Origin: Bradyrhizobium sp. AZCC 1610
GTDB lineage: Bacteria; Pseudomonadota; Alphaproteobacteria; Rhizobiales; Xanthobacteraceae
Assembly (NCBI RefSeq): GCF_036924515.1
Contig: NZ_JAZHRR010000001.1
Span: 6,791,001-6,855,000 of the forward strand
Reading direction: 5' to 3'
DNA: 64,000 bases
A model generated the notes under the pieces. It had not been told where the DNA came from. It saw nothing but the letters and a program-made list of their open reading frames with translations, and ran no database searches. Below, piece after piece: positions 52,936 to 62,215 of the stretch (positions are counted from its first letter, which is position 1; every line of letters begins with the position of its first letter). A program made the position numbers and the translations under genes.

Positions 52936-54003
52936 TCACTCCACCAGCGTGAATTGCAGCAGCAGATTGCGCTGGATCATCGAAAAATTGTCGTCGGAGA
53001 CCAGCGTCAGCACCGTGTCGCCCTCCGGCGTGACGTGGGCGTCGATGCCTTCCATGTTGTCGATCTCGTGGCCGAGATCGGCCTCGAAGATCGAGGGACC
53101 GTCGATCACCGCGCCGGGGGCAATGGAGGCAAGTGCAATGCGGCGGATGCGGATGCCGATCCCGCCGAGCCAGGAGAATTTGCGCTCCAGCAGCAACAGG
53201 CCGCCGGACGGCAGCAGCACCGCATCGCTGACGTCGAAATTTTCGGTGCGGCGAATGCTGAACAGCCCCAGCGTCTTGCCGATCAGGAAGGCTGTGATGT
53301 TGCCCTGCGCGTCGAGTCCGCGTTCGGAGATCGCGATCAGCGTTCCCGCCAGCGGCAAGCCCTTCGGCACCACGACAAGCGCCTCGATCCCCTTGTTGTA
53401 GGGCAGTTTGCGCACGCCCAGCGGCAACTGAATCAACTCGCCATCTGCGCGCGTAAATCCCCTGGCGAAGTCGAACCGCAGTATCTGGTTGACGCGCTCG
53501 AGGCCGACATAGACCAGCGAGCCGTCGAGCGCGAGCGCCTCGGTATCGAACCAGCCGCGCGAGATGATCGGCTTGCCGTCGGGACCGAGCATCGGCGAGG
53601 CCTCGACGTCGTCGAGCCCGGTCATCTCGCGGCCCTTGTAGACAATGCGCCCCGTGAACCAGCCGCCCTTGTCGCTGATCGCGATGAAGCGCTCACCCTT
53701 CGCGTCCAGCCGCAGGCCCGACAATCCGCCGAAGCCGCGAAACCGCGAGGTCAGAATGAGCCCGCTGCGATATTCGAGTTCGCCAAACCGCAGACGCGAC
53801 CGGTCGCGGGTATCGAACGAGGGCAGCGGCCGGGCATTGACCTCGATCGAGACCGGCGTGGTGACCGAGAATTCGTCGGGAACGGTCCGCCTCGGGGGCC
53901 GCTGAACGGCCGTTTGCGCCGCCGCGATGGCGGGCACGGCCGCCACGGAAAGCCCCGCCGCTGCATATTTCAAAAGCCGGCGGCGGCCTATGGGCGTGCG
54001 CAT
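52936..54003 (-). CDS. Phytase/esterase-like domain protein, TAT-exported
   Basis: 355 residues. A twin-arginine signal (RRRLLKYAAAGLSVAAVPAIAAAQ) is followed by a beta-propeller-like domain of the esterase-like activity of phytase type: GGLSGLRLDAKGERFIAISDKGGWFTG, DTEALALDG, ISERGLDAQGNITAFLIG, NMEGIDAHVTPEGDTVLTLVSDDNF. The substrate is unknown. The ATG lies 4 bases after the cobT stop, so it is probably translationally coupled with cobT, though no link to cobalamin is known. Confidence 0.85.
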   Translation of the reverse strand: MRTPIGRRRLLKYAAAGLSVAAVPAIAAAQTAVQRPPRRTVPDEFSVTTPVSIEVNARPLPSFDTRDRSRLRFGELEYRSGLILTSRFRGFGGLSGLRLDAKGERFIAISDKGGWFTGRIVYKGREMTGLDDVEASPMLGPDGKPIISRGWFDTEALALDGSLVYVGLERVNQILRFDFARGFTRADGELIQLPLGVRKLPYNKGIEALVVVPKGLPLAGTLIAISERGLDAQGNITAFLIGKTLGLFSIRRTENFDVSDAVLLPSGGLLLLERKFSWLGGIGIRIRRIALASIAPGAVIDGPSIFEADLGHEIDNMEGIDAHVTPEGDTVLTLVSDDNFSMIQRNLLLQFTLVE

Positions 54004-54007
54004 ACGC

Positions 54008-55909
54008 TCACGAATGCAGGCGGCGCGGCCGGCGGTGGCCCGTGGCGGGCGCGGCGCCGTGGGTCTCGCTGAACAGTTCGGCGAGCTTTTCGGTGATGGC
54101 GCCGCCGAGCTCTTCGGCATCGACGATGGTGACCGCACGGCGGTAGTAGCGCGTGACGTCGTGACCGATGCCGATCGCGATCAGTTCGACCGGCGAGCGG
54201 GTCTCGATCTCCTCGATGATGTGGCGCAAGTGCCGCTCGAGGTAGTTGCCGGCATTGACCGACAGCGTGGAGTCGTCCACCGGCGCGCCATCCGAAATCA
54301 TCATCAGGATCTTGCGCTGTTCGGCCCGGCCGAGCAGCCGCTTGTGCGCCCAGTCCAGCGCCTCGCCGTCGATGTTCTCCTTCAGGAGACCCTCGCGCAT
54401 CATCAGGCCGAGATTCTTGCGCGAACGCCGCCAGGGCGCATCGGCGGATTTGTAGATGATGTGGCGGAGATCATTCAGCCGGCCGGGATTGGCCGGCTTG
54501 CCGGCGGCAAGCCACGCCTCGCGCGACTGCCCGCCCTTCCAGGCGCGGGTGGTGAAGCCGAGAATCTCGACCTTGACGCCGCAACGCTCCAGCGTGCGCG
54601 CGAGAATATCGGCACAGGTCGCCGCCACCGTGATCGGGCGGCCGCGCATCGAACCGGAATTGTCCAGGAGCAGCGTCACCACCGTGTCGCGGAACGTCGC
54701 CTCCTTCTCATGCATGAAGGACAGCGGATGATAGGGATCGGTGACCACGCGCGACAGCCGCGCCGGATCGAGGATGCCTTCCTCGAGGTCGAACTCCCAG
54801 GCGCGGTTCTGCTGCGCCATCAGGCGGCGTTGCAGCCGGTTGGCGAGCCGCGCCACGATGCCCTGCAGATGCGCGAGCTGCTTGTCGAGATAGGAGCGCA
54901 AGCGTTCCAGCTCGTCATGGTCGCAGAGATCTTCGGCCGCGATGACCTCGTCGAACTTCGGCGCAAACGCGTGATATTCCGGCCCGCGCGGCTCGTTGGC
55001 GCCGCGGGTATTCGGCCGCGTCGCCTCGCCCGGCGTCTCGTCGTCGCCGAGTTCGCCATCGTCAAATGTGTCGCTGGTGGACGCCTGCGCGCTCTCCATC
55101 GCGCTTTCCGACATTTCGTCAGTGGAAGCCTGCGCCTGGTCGGCGCTCATTTCCTGCGCGGCGTCGCTGTCGGGTGAGCCTTCGGCGCCGGACTGGTCGT
55201 TCTCGCCGTCCTGATTCTCGTCGTTCTCGTCGTCATCGGCGTCCGCATCGCGCTCGTCGCCGAGATCGAGCGCCGACAGCAGGTCGTGCACGAGGTCGCC
55301 GAACTTCGCCTGGTCCTCGGTGACGCGGCTCAGCTTGTCGAGCCGGGTGCCGATCTTGTCTTCCAGCACCGGTCGCCAGAGGTCGACCATCTTCTTGGCA
55401 GCCGTGGGCGGCGCCATGCCGGTCAGCCGCTCACGCACCAGCATCGCCAGCGCATCCGACAGCGGTGCGTCGGCGCGGTCGGTGATCTCGTCATACTTGC
55501 CGCGATGGAAATGATCATCGAGCATCGCGGTGAGGTTTTTCGCCACGCCCGACATCCGGCGCGACCCGATCGCCTCGACGCGGGCCTGCTCCACGGCTTC
55601 GAACACGCCGCGCGCCTGCGGATTTCCCGGCATCAGCTTGCGGTGCACCTTGGGATCGTGACAGGCGAGCTTCAGTGCGATCGAATCGGCATGGCCGCGC
55701 ACGATCGCCGCGTCGCGCTTGGTCATCTTGCGGGCCGGCTCCGGCAACCGCGCCTTGCCCGGCGCGAGACCGGGGCGCTCAGCCGCGAACGTCACTTCCA
55801 GCTCCGGCGCCTTTGCGATCGCACGCAGGCACGAGGTCACCGCGCGCTTGAACGGCTCGGTCGGGGCTTCCTTCGATCCGGTACGGAATTTGGAGTTCGA
55901 CGTCGTCAT
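54008..55909 (-). CDS. cobT: Aerobic cobaltochelatase subunit CobT
   Basis: 633 residues. An acidic, low-complexity middle ([19 protein letters not shown], about residues 220-300) separates an N-terminal helical domain from a C-terminal von Willebrand A domain with the MIDAS motif DNSGSMRG. CobT works with CobS (AAA+ ATPase) and CobN to insert Co2+ into hydrogenobyrinic acid a,c-diamide in aerobic B12 synthesis. The preferred ATG (55909) has GAGGTGGC upstream. cobN is not in the window. Confidence 0.95.
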   Translation of the reverse strand: MTTSNSKFRTGSKEAPTEPFKRAVTSCLRAIAKAPELEVTFAAERPGLAPGKARLPEPARKMTKRDAAIVRGHADSIALKLACHDPKVHRKLMPGNPQARGVFEAVEQARVEAIGSRRMSGVAKNLTAMLDDHFHRGKYDEITDRADAPLSDALAMLVRERLTGMAPPTAAKKMVDLWRPVLEDKIGTRLDKLSRVTEDQAKFGDLVHDLLSALDLGDERDADADDDENDENQDGENDQSGAEGSPDSDAAQEMSADQAQASTDEMSESAMESAQASTSDTFDDGELGDDETPGEATRPNTRGANEPRGPEYHAFAPKFDEVIAAEDLCDHDELERLRSYLDKQLAHLQGIVARLANRLQRRLMAQQNRAWEFDLEEGILDPARLSRVVTDPYHPLSFMHEKEATFRDTVVTLLLDNSGSMRGRPITVAATCADILARTLERCGVKVEILGFTTRAWKGGQSREAWLAAGKPANPGRLNDLRHIIYKSADAPWRRSRKNLGLMMREGLLKENIDGEALDWAHKRLLGRAEQRKILMMISDGAPVDDSTLSVNAGNYLERHLRHIIEEIETRSPVELIAIGIGHDVTRYYRRAVTIVDAEELGGAITEKLAELFSETHGAAPATGHRRPRRLHS

Positions 55910-55924
55910 TGCCACCTCACCGCC

Positions 55925-56041
55925 GTCGTCCCTGCGAAAGCAGGGACCCATAACCACCGGCGATCATTGTCTTCCAAACTCTGGCTCCGTCGCGCTACTG
56001 AAACGTCACGGCGTATGGGTCCCCGCTTTCGCAGGGACGAC
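55925..56041. repeat. Dispersed palindromic repeat, family 1
   Basis: GTCGTCCCTGCGAAAGCAGGGACCCATAACCACC and GGCGTATGGGTCCCCGCTTTCGCAGGGACGAC as inverted arms with a 55-base centre. It lies in the cobS-cobT spacer, so it is transcribed and may form an mRNA structure between the two cistrons. Confidence 0.88.
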
Positions 56042-56053
56042 AACTACGGACGA

Positions 56054-57052
56054 CTACGAAAGCGCCACGTTCACCGAAGATTCCGCGAGTTCCTGGTTGA
56101 AGCAGCGCTGGTAGAATTCGGCCACCAGCGGCCGCTCCAGTTCGTCGCACTTGTTGAGGAAGGTGACGCGGAACGCAAAGCCGATGTCGCTGAAGATATC
56201 GGCGTTCTCGGCCCAGGTAATCACGGTGCGCGGGCTCATCACCGTCGACAAATCGCCATTGGCGAACGCGTTGCGGGTGAGATCGGCGAGCCGCACCATC
56301 TTGTTGACGATGTCGCGGCCTTCCTGCGTGCGGTAGTGATGCGCCTTGGCCAGCACGATTTCGACCTCTTCGTCATGCGCCAGATAGTTCAGCGTGGTGA
56401 CGATCGACCAGCGGTCCATCTGGCCCTGGTTGATCTGCTGGGTGCCGTGATAGAGGCCCGACGTATCGCCGAGGCCGACCGTGTTGGCGGTCGAGAACAG
56501 GCGGAACGACGGGTGCGGCTTGATCACCTTGTTCTGGTCCAGCAGCGTCAGGCGGCCGGAAACTTCCAGCACGCGCTGGATCACGAACATCACGTCAGGG
56601 CGGCCGGCGTCATATTCGTCGAACACCAGCGCGATGTTGTGCTGCAGCGCCCAGGGCAGGATGCCGTCGCGGAATTCGGTGACCTGCTTGCCGTCCCGGA
56701 CCACGATCGAGTCCTTGCCGACGAGGTCGATACGGCTGATGTGGCTGTCGAGGTTGACGCGCACGCAAGGCCAGTTCAGCCTTGCTGCGACCTGCTCGAT
56801 GTGGGTCGATTTGCCGGTACCGTGATAGCCGGTGACCATGACGCGGCGGTTCTTGGCAAAACCGGCGAGGATCGCGAGCGTGGTGGCACGATCGAAGCGG
56901 TAGTCCGAATCGACCTCCGGCACATGCGGGTCGACTTCGGAATAGGCCGGAACTTCGAGATCGCTGTCGATACCGAAAACCTGCCGGACCGACACCTTCA
57001 TGTCGGGCAAACCGGCGGGCTCCGAAACTTTGCTCATGGCGGCGGTCGTCAT
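56054..57052 (-). CDS. cobS: Aerobic cobaltochelatase subunit CobS
   Basis: 332 residues, AAA+ ATPase. Walker [16 protein letters not shown] (about residue 85), Walker [12 protein letters not shown], sensor region [32 protein letters not shown]. It forms a hexamer with CobT that drives cobalt insertion by CobN. GAGGATTG precedes the ATG at 57052. It is separated from cobT by 144 bases with a dispersed repeat. Confidence 0.96.
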   Translation of the reverse strand: MTTAAMSKVSEPAGLPDMKVSVRQVFGIDSDLEVPAYSEVDPHVPEVDSDYRFDRATTLAILAGFAKNRRVMVTGYHGTGKSTHIEQVAARLNWPCVRVNLDSHISRIDLVGKDSIVVRDGKQVTEFRDGILPWALQHNIALVFDEYDAGRPDVMFVIQRVLEVSGRLTLLDQNKVIKPHPSFRLFSTANTVGLGDTSGLYHGTQQINQGQMDRWSIVTTLNYLAHDEEVEIVLAKAHHYRTQEGRDIVNKMVRLADLTRNAFANGDLSTVMSPRTVITWAENADIFSDIGFAFRVTFLNKCDELERPLVAEFYQRCFNQELAESSVNVALS

Positions 57053-57351
57053 CAATCCTCCGAGGTCCCGGGCGTTCCCGAAACCAGATTTGTTGAATGG
57101 CTGCGGATGGGGGCTAATCGAACCTAGCAGAGAGCAAGGGCCGGCAGAAGCCCGCGGCGCAATCAAAGTTCCGTTGCCTTATCATTGAGATAGGCCGTGT
57201 ATCAGGTTTTTGGAGGGCTGCCCTGCGAATCACGCCGCACTTTTGCCGCCTTGGCCACCCCACCACGCTCAAAACCGGAGGCTGGCCGGCACTTTCAGCC
57301 CCGGCCCGGGCTTGGTAGCTCTGATTCAGCCTCCGACTGGACAGCAAGGTT

Positions 57352-58008
57352 GTGACATTCCTCGATCCCGTGATTGCATTCGTTTCGGCCCATCCGTGGG
57401 CAGCCTATCTGACACTATTTCTCGCGGCCCTGCTGGAGGCGATTCCGGTCGTGGGGGCGTTGGTGCCGGGCTCGACCGTCATCCTCGCCCTGAGTGCGCT
57501 GGTGCCGGGTGGCGAACTGAAGCTGTGGGGCGTGCTGGCGGCAGCGATCGCTGGCGCCATACTTGGCGACGGCTCGGCGTTCTGGGCCGGCCATCGCTCG
57601 CAACGCGAGATTCTGGGCGCCTGGCCGATGTCGAGATATCCGGGCGTGATGGCGCAGAGCGAGGCGTTCTTCCACCGCTGGGGAACGCTGGCCGTGTTGT
57701 TCGCGCGCTTTGTGCCGCCGATCCGCGCCTTCGTACCGGTCACAGCGGGCGCGCTCGGGATGCCACCAATGCTTTTCTTCGGCGTCAATATTCCCGCGGT
57801 ACTCGCCTGGGCGTTGGCGCACGTGCTGCCAGGCGTGCTCGCGGTCTCGGCATTGCATGAATATGCCGGCCTGCCCCACCACCAGCACACCGGCAAACAT
57901 CTGTGGATGCTGGCCGTGTTCGCGGCGGCGATCATCGCGCTCGGCGTCTGGACGCTACGCCGCCGTCAGGCCCGGACGGGGCTGCGCCCGGGCGCCGGGC
58001 CGACATAG
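57352..58008 (+). CDS. DedA family (VTT domain) membrane protein
   Basis: 218 residues from a GTG. Several membrane segments; LEAIPVVGALVPGSTVILALSAL and WGTLAVLFARFVPPIRAFVPVTAGALGMPPMLFFGVNI contain the DedA/VTT signature with the FARFxPxxR motif. DedA proteins are probable lipid flippases or transporters needed for envelope homeostasis. Its 3' end overlaps the convergent HTH-citrate synthase gene by 43 bases. Confidence 0.9.
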   Translation: MTFLDPVIAFVSAHPWAAYLTLFLAALLEAIPVVGALVPGSTVILALSALVPGGELKLWGVLAAAIAGAILGDGSAFWAGHRSQREILGAWPMSRYPGVMAQSEAFFHRWGTLAVLFARFVPPIRAFVPVTAGALGMPPMLFFGVNIPAVLAWALAHVLPGVLAVSALHEYAGLPHHQHTGKHLWMLAVFAAAIIALGVWTLRRRQARTGLRPGAGPT

Positions 58009-59183
58009 CGCGCGCGGGGCCGGATCAGCCCGCCATGCCGCAATTGTTCGCAGGCATGCGCGATCCACCCCACCGTGCGCGCCATGGAAAACAGCACGAG
58101 TTCATGGCCGGGCGGCAGGCCGAGCGTGTGCACCAGCACCGCAAGGGCATAGTCGATATTGACGAACTCGCCGGTCGCCTCCGCGATCCGCTCGGGGATT
58201 TCGTGGGTGAGTTTGCGGTCGGCGCCCGAGCGCGCCAGCGCTTCCAGCAGGGCCCGCGCGCGCGGATCGCCGTGCTTGTAGACGCCATGACCAAAGCCCG
58301 CGAAGCGTTCGCCGAGCGCGACGCGCTCGCGGATGACGGGGGCGACCTCGCCATTAGCGAGCGTCTTCAAAAGCTGCGCCGCGAGCACACCCGCGCCGCC
58401 GTGCTTGGGGCCTTTGAGCGCGACGAGCCCGGCGATGATCGCGTCGTAGAGGTTTAGCCCGGTCGAGGCCGCGCAGCGCACGGTGAAGGTCGACGCATTC
58501 AATTCGTGATCCGCCAGCAGCACGAGCGCGCGGCGGATCAAATCGGCCGCGTGCTTGTGCTCCGGCGCCCAGACGCGCGCGATCTGCAGATGAAGCGGTC
58601 TTGCCGAGGATTTGGCGTTCAGCATGGTCGCGACCACCAGCCGCATGATGCGGCCGCCGAGCATCGCGCGCCCTTCGGACGCCCGGGTGAACGCCCGCGG
58701 GTCGGCACTGGCCGCCAGCGCCAGCACGGCGATCGTGCGATCGATCGCATTGGCCCCGCGCGCAGCTTCGGCCACGGCACGCATTTCGTCCGACACGACG
58801 GGGCAATTGTCCTGTTCGAACGGATCGGCGCCGGTGACATCCCACAGCAGCGTCGCCGCATGTTCGAGCGTGTCGCGCTCGGCGAGGTCGACGCAATTGA
58901 CGCCGCGATAGATCGGCCCGTCCTCGGTGATGGTCGCGACCGCCGAATCCATGACCGGCAGATCGGCGTCGAAGCTGCGCAGGCCCCGCGGCTCCGGCGA
59001 CGGCGCGCGCCGCTCCTTCAGCGTGCGAACGTCCTCGGCCCGGTAGCGGTGGCTGCGCGAGTCCTGCGATGGCTCCGAGCGGATCAGCCCGCGGCTGACA
59101 TAGGCGTAGAGGGTGGCCTGCGAGATCGCGAGTTCGGCGGAGGCCTCGCGGGCCGAGAGATAAAGGCCGGCGGATTTTTTCAT
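57966..59183 (-). CDS. Citrate synthase-family protein with N-terminal MerR-like DNA-binding domain
   Basis: 405 residues. Residues about 5-60 (LYLSAREASAELAISQATLYAYVSRGLIRSEPSQDSRSHRYRAEDVRTLKERR) form a MerR/helix-turn-helix DNA-binding domain. The rest is a citrate synthase fold: DHELNASTFTVR (first His), GFGHGVYKHGDPRA (second His; Gly replaces the usual Arg after GH) and NIDYALAVLV (Asp). The enzyme residues look nearly complete, so it may be a bifunctional regulator sensing oxaloacetate or CoA esters. It is divergent from a second citrate synthase. No good ribosome-binding site was found, so ATG 59183 or 59195 are alternatives. Confidence 0.85.
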   Translation of the reverse strand: MKKSAGLYLSAREASAELAISQATLYAYVSRGLIRSEPSQDSRSHRYRAEDVRTLKERRAPSPEPRGLRSFDADLPVMDSAVATITEDGPIYRGVNCVDLAERDTLEHAATLLWDVTGADPFEQDNCPVVSDEMRAVAEAARGANAIDRTIAVLALAASADPRAFTRASEGRAMLGGRIMRLVVATMLNAKSSARPLHLQIARVWAPEHKHAADLIRRALVLLADHELNASTFTVRCAASTGLNLYDAIIAGLVALKGPKHGGAGVLAAQLLKTLANGEVAPVIRERVALGERFAGFGHGVYKHGDPRARALLEALARSGADRKLTHEIPERIAEATGEFVNIDYALAVLVHTLGLPPGHELVLFSMARTVGWIAHACEQLRHGGLIRPRARYVGPAPGRSPVRA

Positions 59184-59184
59184 A

Positions 59185-59211
59185 TTGATTGACATAATCA
59201 AGATTGATCAA
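59185..59211. promoter_or_regulatory. Operator-like palindromes between the two citrate synthase genes
   Basis: TTGATT-N5-AATCAA (59185-59201) followed at once by the palindrome TTGATCAA (59204-59211). These lie in the short region between the two divergent genes, overlapping the likely start of the HTH-fused one. The N5-spaced inverted repeat is a spacing used by MerR-family proteins, so it is a good candidate site for the HTH-citrate synthase itself. Confidence 0.6.
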
Positions 59212-59256
59212 CCTGTCGAGAGGCCCGACCTTTGGAAGCGACAAAGGAGAGCCCTC

Positions 59257-60348
59257 ATGAATATGCAGCTTTCGAAGACCCCGATCGGCCTGGACGGGAT
59301 TCCGGCCGCCGAAACCGTGCTCAGCCATGTCGATGGCGAGCGCGGCGAACTGATCATCGCCGGCGACCGGGTCGGCGACCTCGCCCGCAAGACCGGTTTT
59401 GAGGGCGTGACCGCCCGGCTGTGGAGCGGCGGAACCGGCCAGCCGGTCGGCGAAGCCGCCGTGCGCGCCGCCCTCGGTGCGGGCCGCGAACGCGCCTTCG
59501 CCCGGCTGCCGGATCTCTTGGGCATCACGCGCGGCCTTTCGGTCGTCGACGGTTTCCGCGCAGCGATTGCGGGGCTGCGGGCGGAAGCGGGGCTTGCGCA
59601 CGAGGCCACGATCGTCGGCGCGTTTCCGGTCATCGCCGGGGCCCTGGTCCAGCGCGCCAAGGGGAACGACCCCGTCGCACCCGATCCAACCGCCAGCCAT
59701 GCCGCCGACACGCTGTCGATGATGCTCGGCCGCAAGCCCAACGCGCGCGAGGTGGCGGCGCTGGACGCCTATTTCGTCACGGTGTGCGACCACGGCATGA
59801 ACGCGTCGACGTTCGCGACGCGCGTGGTGGCCTCGACCCAGGCGGATTTGTTCGCAGCCGTCACCGCCGGCTATTGCGCGCTGACAGGGCCGCTACATGG
59901 CGGCGCACCTGAACCGGTGCTGGAGATGCTGGACGCAATCGGTTCAACCGCGCGCATCAAGCCTTGGGTCGACAGTGCGCTGGCCCGCGGCGAGCGGCTG
60001 ATGGGATTCGGCCACCGCGTCTATCGCGTCCGCGATCCCCGCGCCGATGTGCTCAAAGGTGCGATCGAACGGCTTGCCGGTGACGGCACCGACCTGCCGT
60101 TCGCGGGCGAGGTCGAGGCCTATATCCGTAGCGCGTTGCGGATAAAGAATCCGGAACGCCCGCTCGACACCAATGTGGAGTTCTTCACCGCGATCCTGCT
60201 CGACGCGCTGAAGATCCCGCGGCAGGCGTTCACGCCGATCTTCGCGGTGGCGCGCGCCGCCGGATGGACCGCGCATGCCCGCGAGCAGCAGCGCGGCGGG
60301 AGGTTGATCAGGCCGAGTTCGGCCTATATCGGGGCGATGCCAGAGTGA
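59257..60348 (+). CDS. Citrate synthase-family protein (citrate/2-methylcitrate synthase-like)
   Basis: 363 residues. Active-site blocks: CDHGMNASTFATRVV (His), GFGHRVYRVRDPRADV (second His) and LDTNVEFFTAILLDALKIP, where the usual Asp of NVDF is Glu. GPLHGGAPEPVLEML is the CoA-binding region. AAAGGAGA precedes the ATG. It is shorter than TCA-cycle citrate synthase and belongs to the type found beside an HTH-fused paralogue; the real product could be citrate, methylcitrate or another acyl-CoA condensation product. Confidence 0.88.
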   Translation: MNMQLSKTPIGLDGIPAAETVLSHVDGERGELIIAGDRVGDLARKTGFEGVTARLWSGGTGQPVGEAAVRAALGAGRERAFARLPDLLGITRGLSVVDGFRAAIAGLRAEAGLAHEATIVGAFPVIAGALVQRAKGNDPVAPDPTASHAADTLSMMLGRKPNAREVAALDAYFVTVCDHGMNASTFATRVVASTQADLFAAVTAGYCALTGPLHGGAPEPVLEMLDAIGSTARIKPWVDSALARGERLMGFGHRVYRVRDPRADVLKGAIERLAGDGTDLPFAGEVEAYIRSALRIKNPERPLDTNVEFFTAILLDALKIPRQAFTPIFAVARAAGWTAHAREQQRGGRLIRPSSAYIGAMPE

Positions 60349-60357
60349 TCGAAAACC

Positions 60358-60446
60358 GTAGCCCGGATGGAGCGCCAGCGTAATCCGGGGCCGGTTTATC
60401 AGCGGTGAGCGAAATCCCGGATTGCGCTGCGCTTCATCCGGGCTAC
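60358..60446. repeat. Dispersed palindromic repeat, family 4
   Basis: GTAGCCCGGATGGAGCGCCAGCGTAATCCGGG and CCCGGATTGCGCTGCGCTTCATCCGGGCTAC as arms. It lies between the convergent citrate synthase and J-domain genes. Confidence 0.88.
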
Positions 60447-60460
60447 GGAGCCTGCGCTCG

Positions 60461-61108
60461 CTACGCGCCGCGCACTACGGTCTTGAGATAATTATACGCC
60501 TTGATGATCTCGATCAGGCGGTCCTCGGTGGAGCGGTCGCCGCCGTTGGCGTCGGGATGGTGCTGCTTGACCAGCGCCTTGTACTTCGCCTTGATGTCCT
60601 CGAGGGTGGCTTCGGCGGTGAGCCCCATCACCTGCAGCGCCTTGCGCTCGGCGTTCATCACCTTCCGGGTTTCGGCCTTGGCCTCGGCGCCCGGTCCGGG
60701 CCGCCAGCGTCCGCGGCCGTTGAGCTCGGAGAACACGCTGAAGGGATCAGCGGCGCCGTCAAAATCCTCGGCGGCCTGCTTGCCCTTCTTGCCGGCGGTG
60801 TTGGCGCCCATTTTCCAGGTCGGGCGATGACCGGTCAGCGCATCCTTCTGGTAGCGCGCGACGGCGTCGGCATTCATACCCTGGAAGAAATTGTAGTTCT
60901 GATTGTATTCGCGGACGTGATTGAGACAGAAGTGAAAGTACTCCCGCGAATTCTCCCGGCCCTTGGGCGCGCGGTGCGGGCCCTTGTTCTGGCAGCCCGC
61001 CCATTCGCACATGGCGGCTTCCTCGCGCGCCTGCGCCTGCTGCTTCGCACTCAGCTTGTTGGGCTTGATGCGAATGGAATCGAAGAATTTGGATGAATCA
61101 ATTGCCAT
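60461..61108 (-). CDS. J-domain protein with N-terminal Cys-containing region
   Basis: 215 residues. The N-terminal part has CEWAGCQNKGPHRAP and a later HFCLNHVREYN, a Cys/His arrangement that could bind zinc. The C-terminal J domain (LGLTAEATLEDIKAKYKALVKQHHPDANGGDRSTEDRLIEIIKAYNYLK) has the HPD tripeptide that stimulates Hsp70 ATPase. It is divergent from bolA and upstream of cobS in many Rhizobiales, as here at a distance. Confidence 0.92.
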   Translation of the reverse strand: MAIDSSKFFDSIRIKPNKLSAKQQAQAREEAAMCEWAGCQNKGPHRAPKGRENSREYFHFCLNHVREYNQNYNFFQGMNADAVARYQKDALTGHRPTWKMGANTAGKKGKQAAEDFDGAADPFSVFSELNGRGRWRPGPGAEAKAETRKVMNAERKALQVMGLTAEATLEDIKAKYKALVKQHHPDANGGDRSTEDRLIEIIKAYNYLKTVVRGA

Positions 61109-61218
61109 GGCTGACTTTGACTACGCAATGCCCGAGGCTTCAAGTCTTGACATTGCGAATACCTCTGTTCGGATGCGTCATTGACGGAAAGCCGACAACG
61201 GAATTATCTGCCGCCATC

Positions 61219-61500
61219 ATGAGCACCACCAGGGACGCTATCATAAACAAGTTGCGTGAAGCTTTCTTGCCGGAAAGCCTCGACGTTACGGACGAATCTC
61301 ATCTGCATGAGGGCCATGCGGGCCACCGGCCGGGCGGCGAGACGCATTTCAGGGTCTATATCGTATCTCCGGCCTTCGAAGGGAAGAGCCGGGTTGAACG
61401 CCACCGTATGGTAAATGCGACGCTTGCGGCGGAACTCGAGGGCTCCGTCCATGCGCTCGCGATCAAGGCGCAGGCCCCGGGAGAAACCGCCGGCCGGTAA
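61219..61500 (+). CDS. BolA family protein
   Basis: 93 residues. INKLREAFLPESLDVTDESHLHEGHAGHRPGGETHFRVYIVSPAFEGKSRVERHRMVNATL has the BolA class II KH-like fold with the conserved H...H and the RHRMV block. BolA pairs with monothiol glutaredoxins and Fe-S clusters in stress and iron regulation. The start at 61219 is the only ATG that keeps the normal length. Confidence 0.92.
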   Translation: MSTTRDAIINKLREAFLPESLDVTDESHLHEGHAGHRPGGETHFRVYIVSPAFEGKSRVERHRMVNATLAAELEGSVHALAIKAQAPGETAGR

Positions 61501-61747
61501 GTTGGTCTGCCGCAAGAATATGAGCGCCCGCTGGCGCTGGAAATTTCGACACATCCGGCCGAATGGTTGGTCGCGGACGCCATCTTCTACCTGCATGGGG
61601 CTGTCCGCCAGCTTCCTGTGAAGGTCGGCCGGGACGGTAGAACCGTTTTCGCAACTGTGAGACAATTGCCAAAGCGATGGATCAGGTTCCGTTCGAACGC
61701 GGGGTCGGGCTGACCCCGATGCCGTCGCAGGTCGATGGGGTCGTCCG

Positions 61748-62191
61748 ATGCGATATTGGGCATGCTTCAGATGGACCGCCGCCTTGGCGCTGCTGGTTGC
61801 GACCTCCCCGATCAGGGCGCACGCGCTTGATATGCCGAGCCCCTTTGTCCAGGAAGTCCTGATCAAGAGCATTCTGGTGACGCTCAACGACGCGGTGGCA
61901 TCGGATAATTTCACGGTGCTCCACGCCAAGATTTCAAAGCCGTTCCGCGATCAGTTTCCGCCCGAGAAGCTGCGGACCGTCTTCAAGGACCTGGTCGAGA
62001 AGCACGCCGTGTTCGACGCGATCGTCGCAAACCCGGTCATTCCGGATGAAGATGCGAAGATCGACGACAAAGGCGTACTGCGCCTTAAAGGTCATTTCGA
62101 CACGACGCCCAAAAAGGTGAAGTACCAACTCGGCTTCATCCCCTCCGACGGTCAGTGGAAGCTCAGCGGCATCACCATCGATATCGAATAG
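61748..62191 (+). CDS. Exported hypothetical protein
   Basis: 147 residues: signal peptide WTAALALLVATSPIRAHALD, mature part with HAKISKPFRDQFPPEKLRTVFKDLVEKHAVFDAIVANPVIPDEDAKIDDKGVLRLKGHFDT and a C-terminal WKLSGITIDIE. The alpha-plus-beta pattern resembles NTF2-like or lipocalin-like small periplasmic domains, but I do not recognise it. It is convergent with the CorC-like gene; nothing else is seen in 61501-61747. Confidence 0.7.
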   Translation: MRYWACFRWTAALALLVATSPIRAHALDMPSPFVQEVLIKSILVTLNDAVASDNFTVLHAKISKPFRDQFPPEKLRTVFKDLVEKHAVFDAIVANPVIPDEDAKIDDKGVLRLKGHFDTTPKKVKYQLGFIPSDGQWKLSGITIDIE

Positions 62192-62215
62192 CTGACACCG
62201 TCATGGCGCGGACGC

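Noticed and set aside
51569..53401. Open frame of about 610 codons on the plus strand
   Set aside because: Antisense to the old yellow enzyme gene and part of the phytase/esterase-like gene; starts inside a dispersed repeat.
55286..57127. Open frame of about 613 codons on the plus strand
   Set aside because: Antisense to cobT and cobS, both certain; the product is low-complexity His/Arg-rich.
58354..59793. Open frame of about 479 codons on the minus strand
   Set aside because: Overlaps both citrate synthase genes in wrong frames; no family resemblance.
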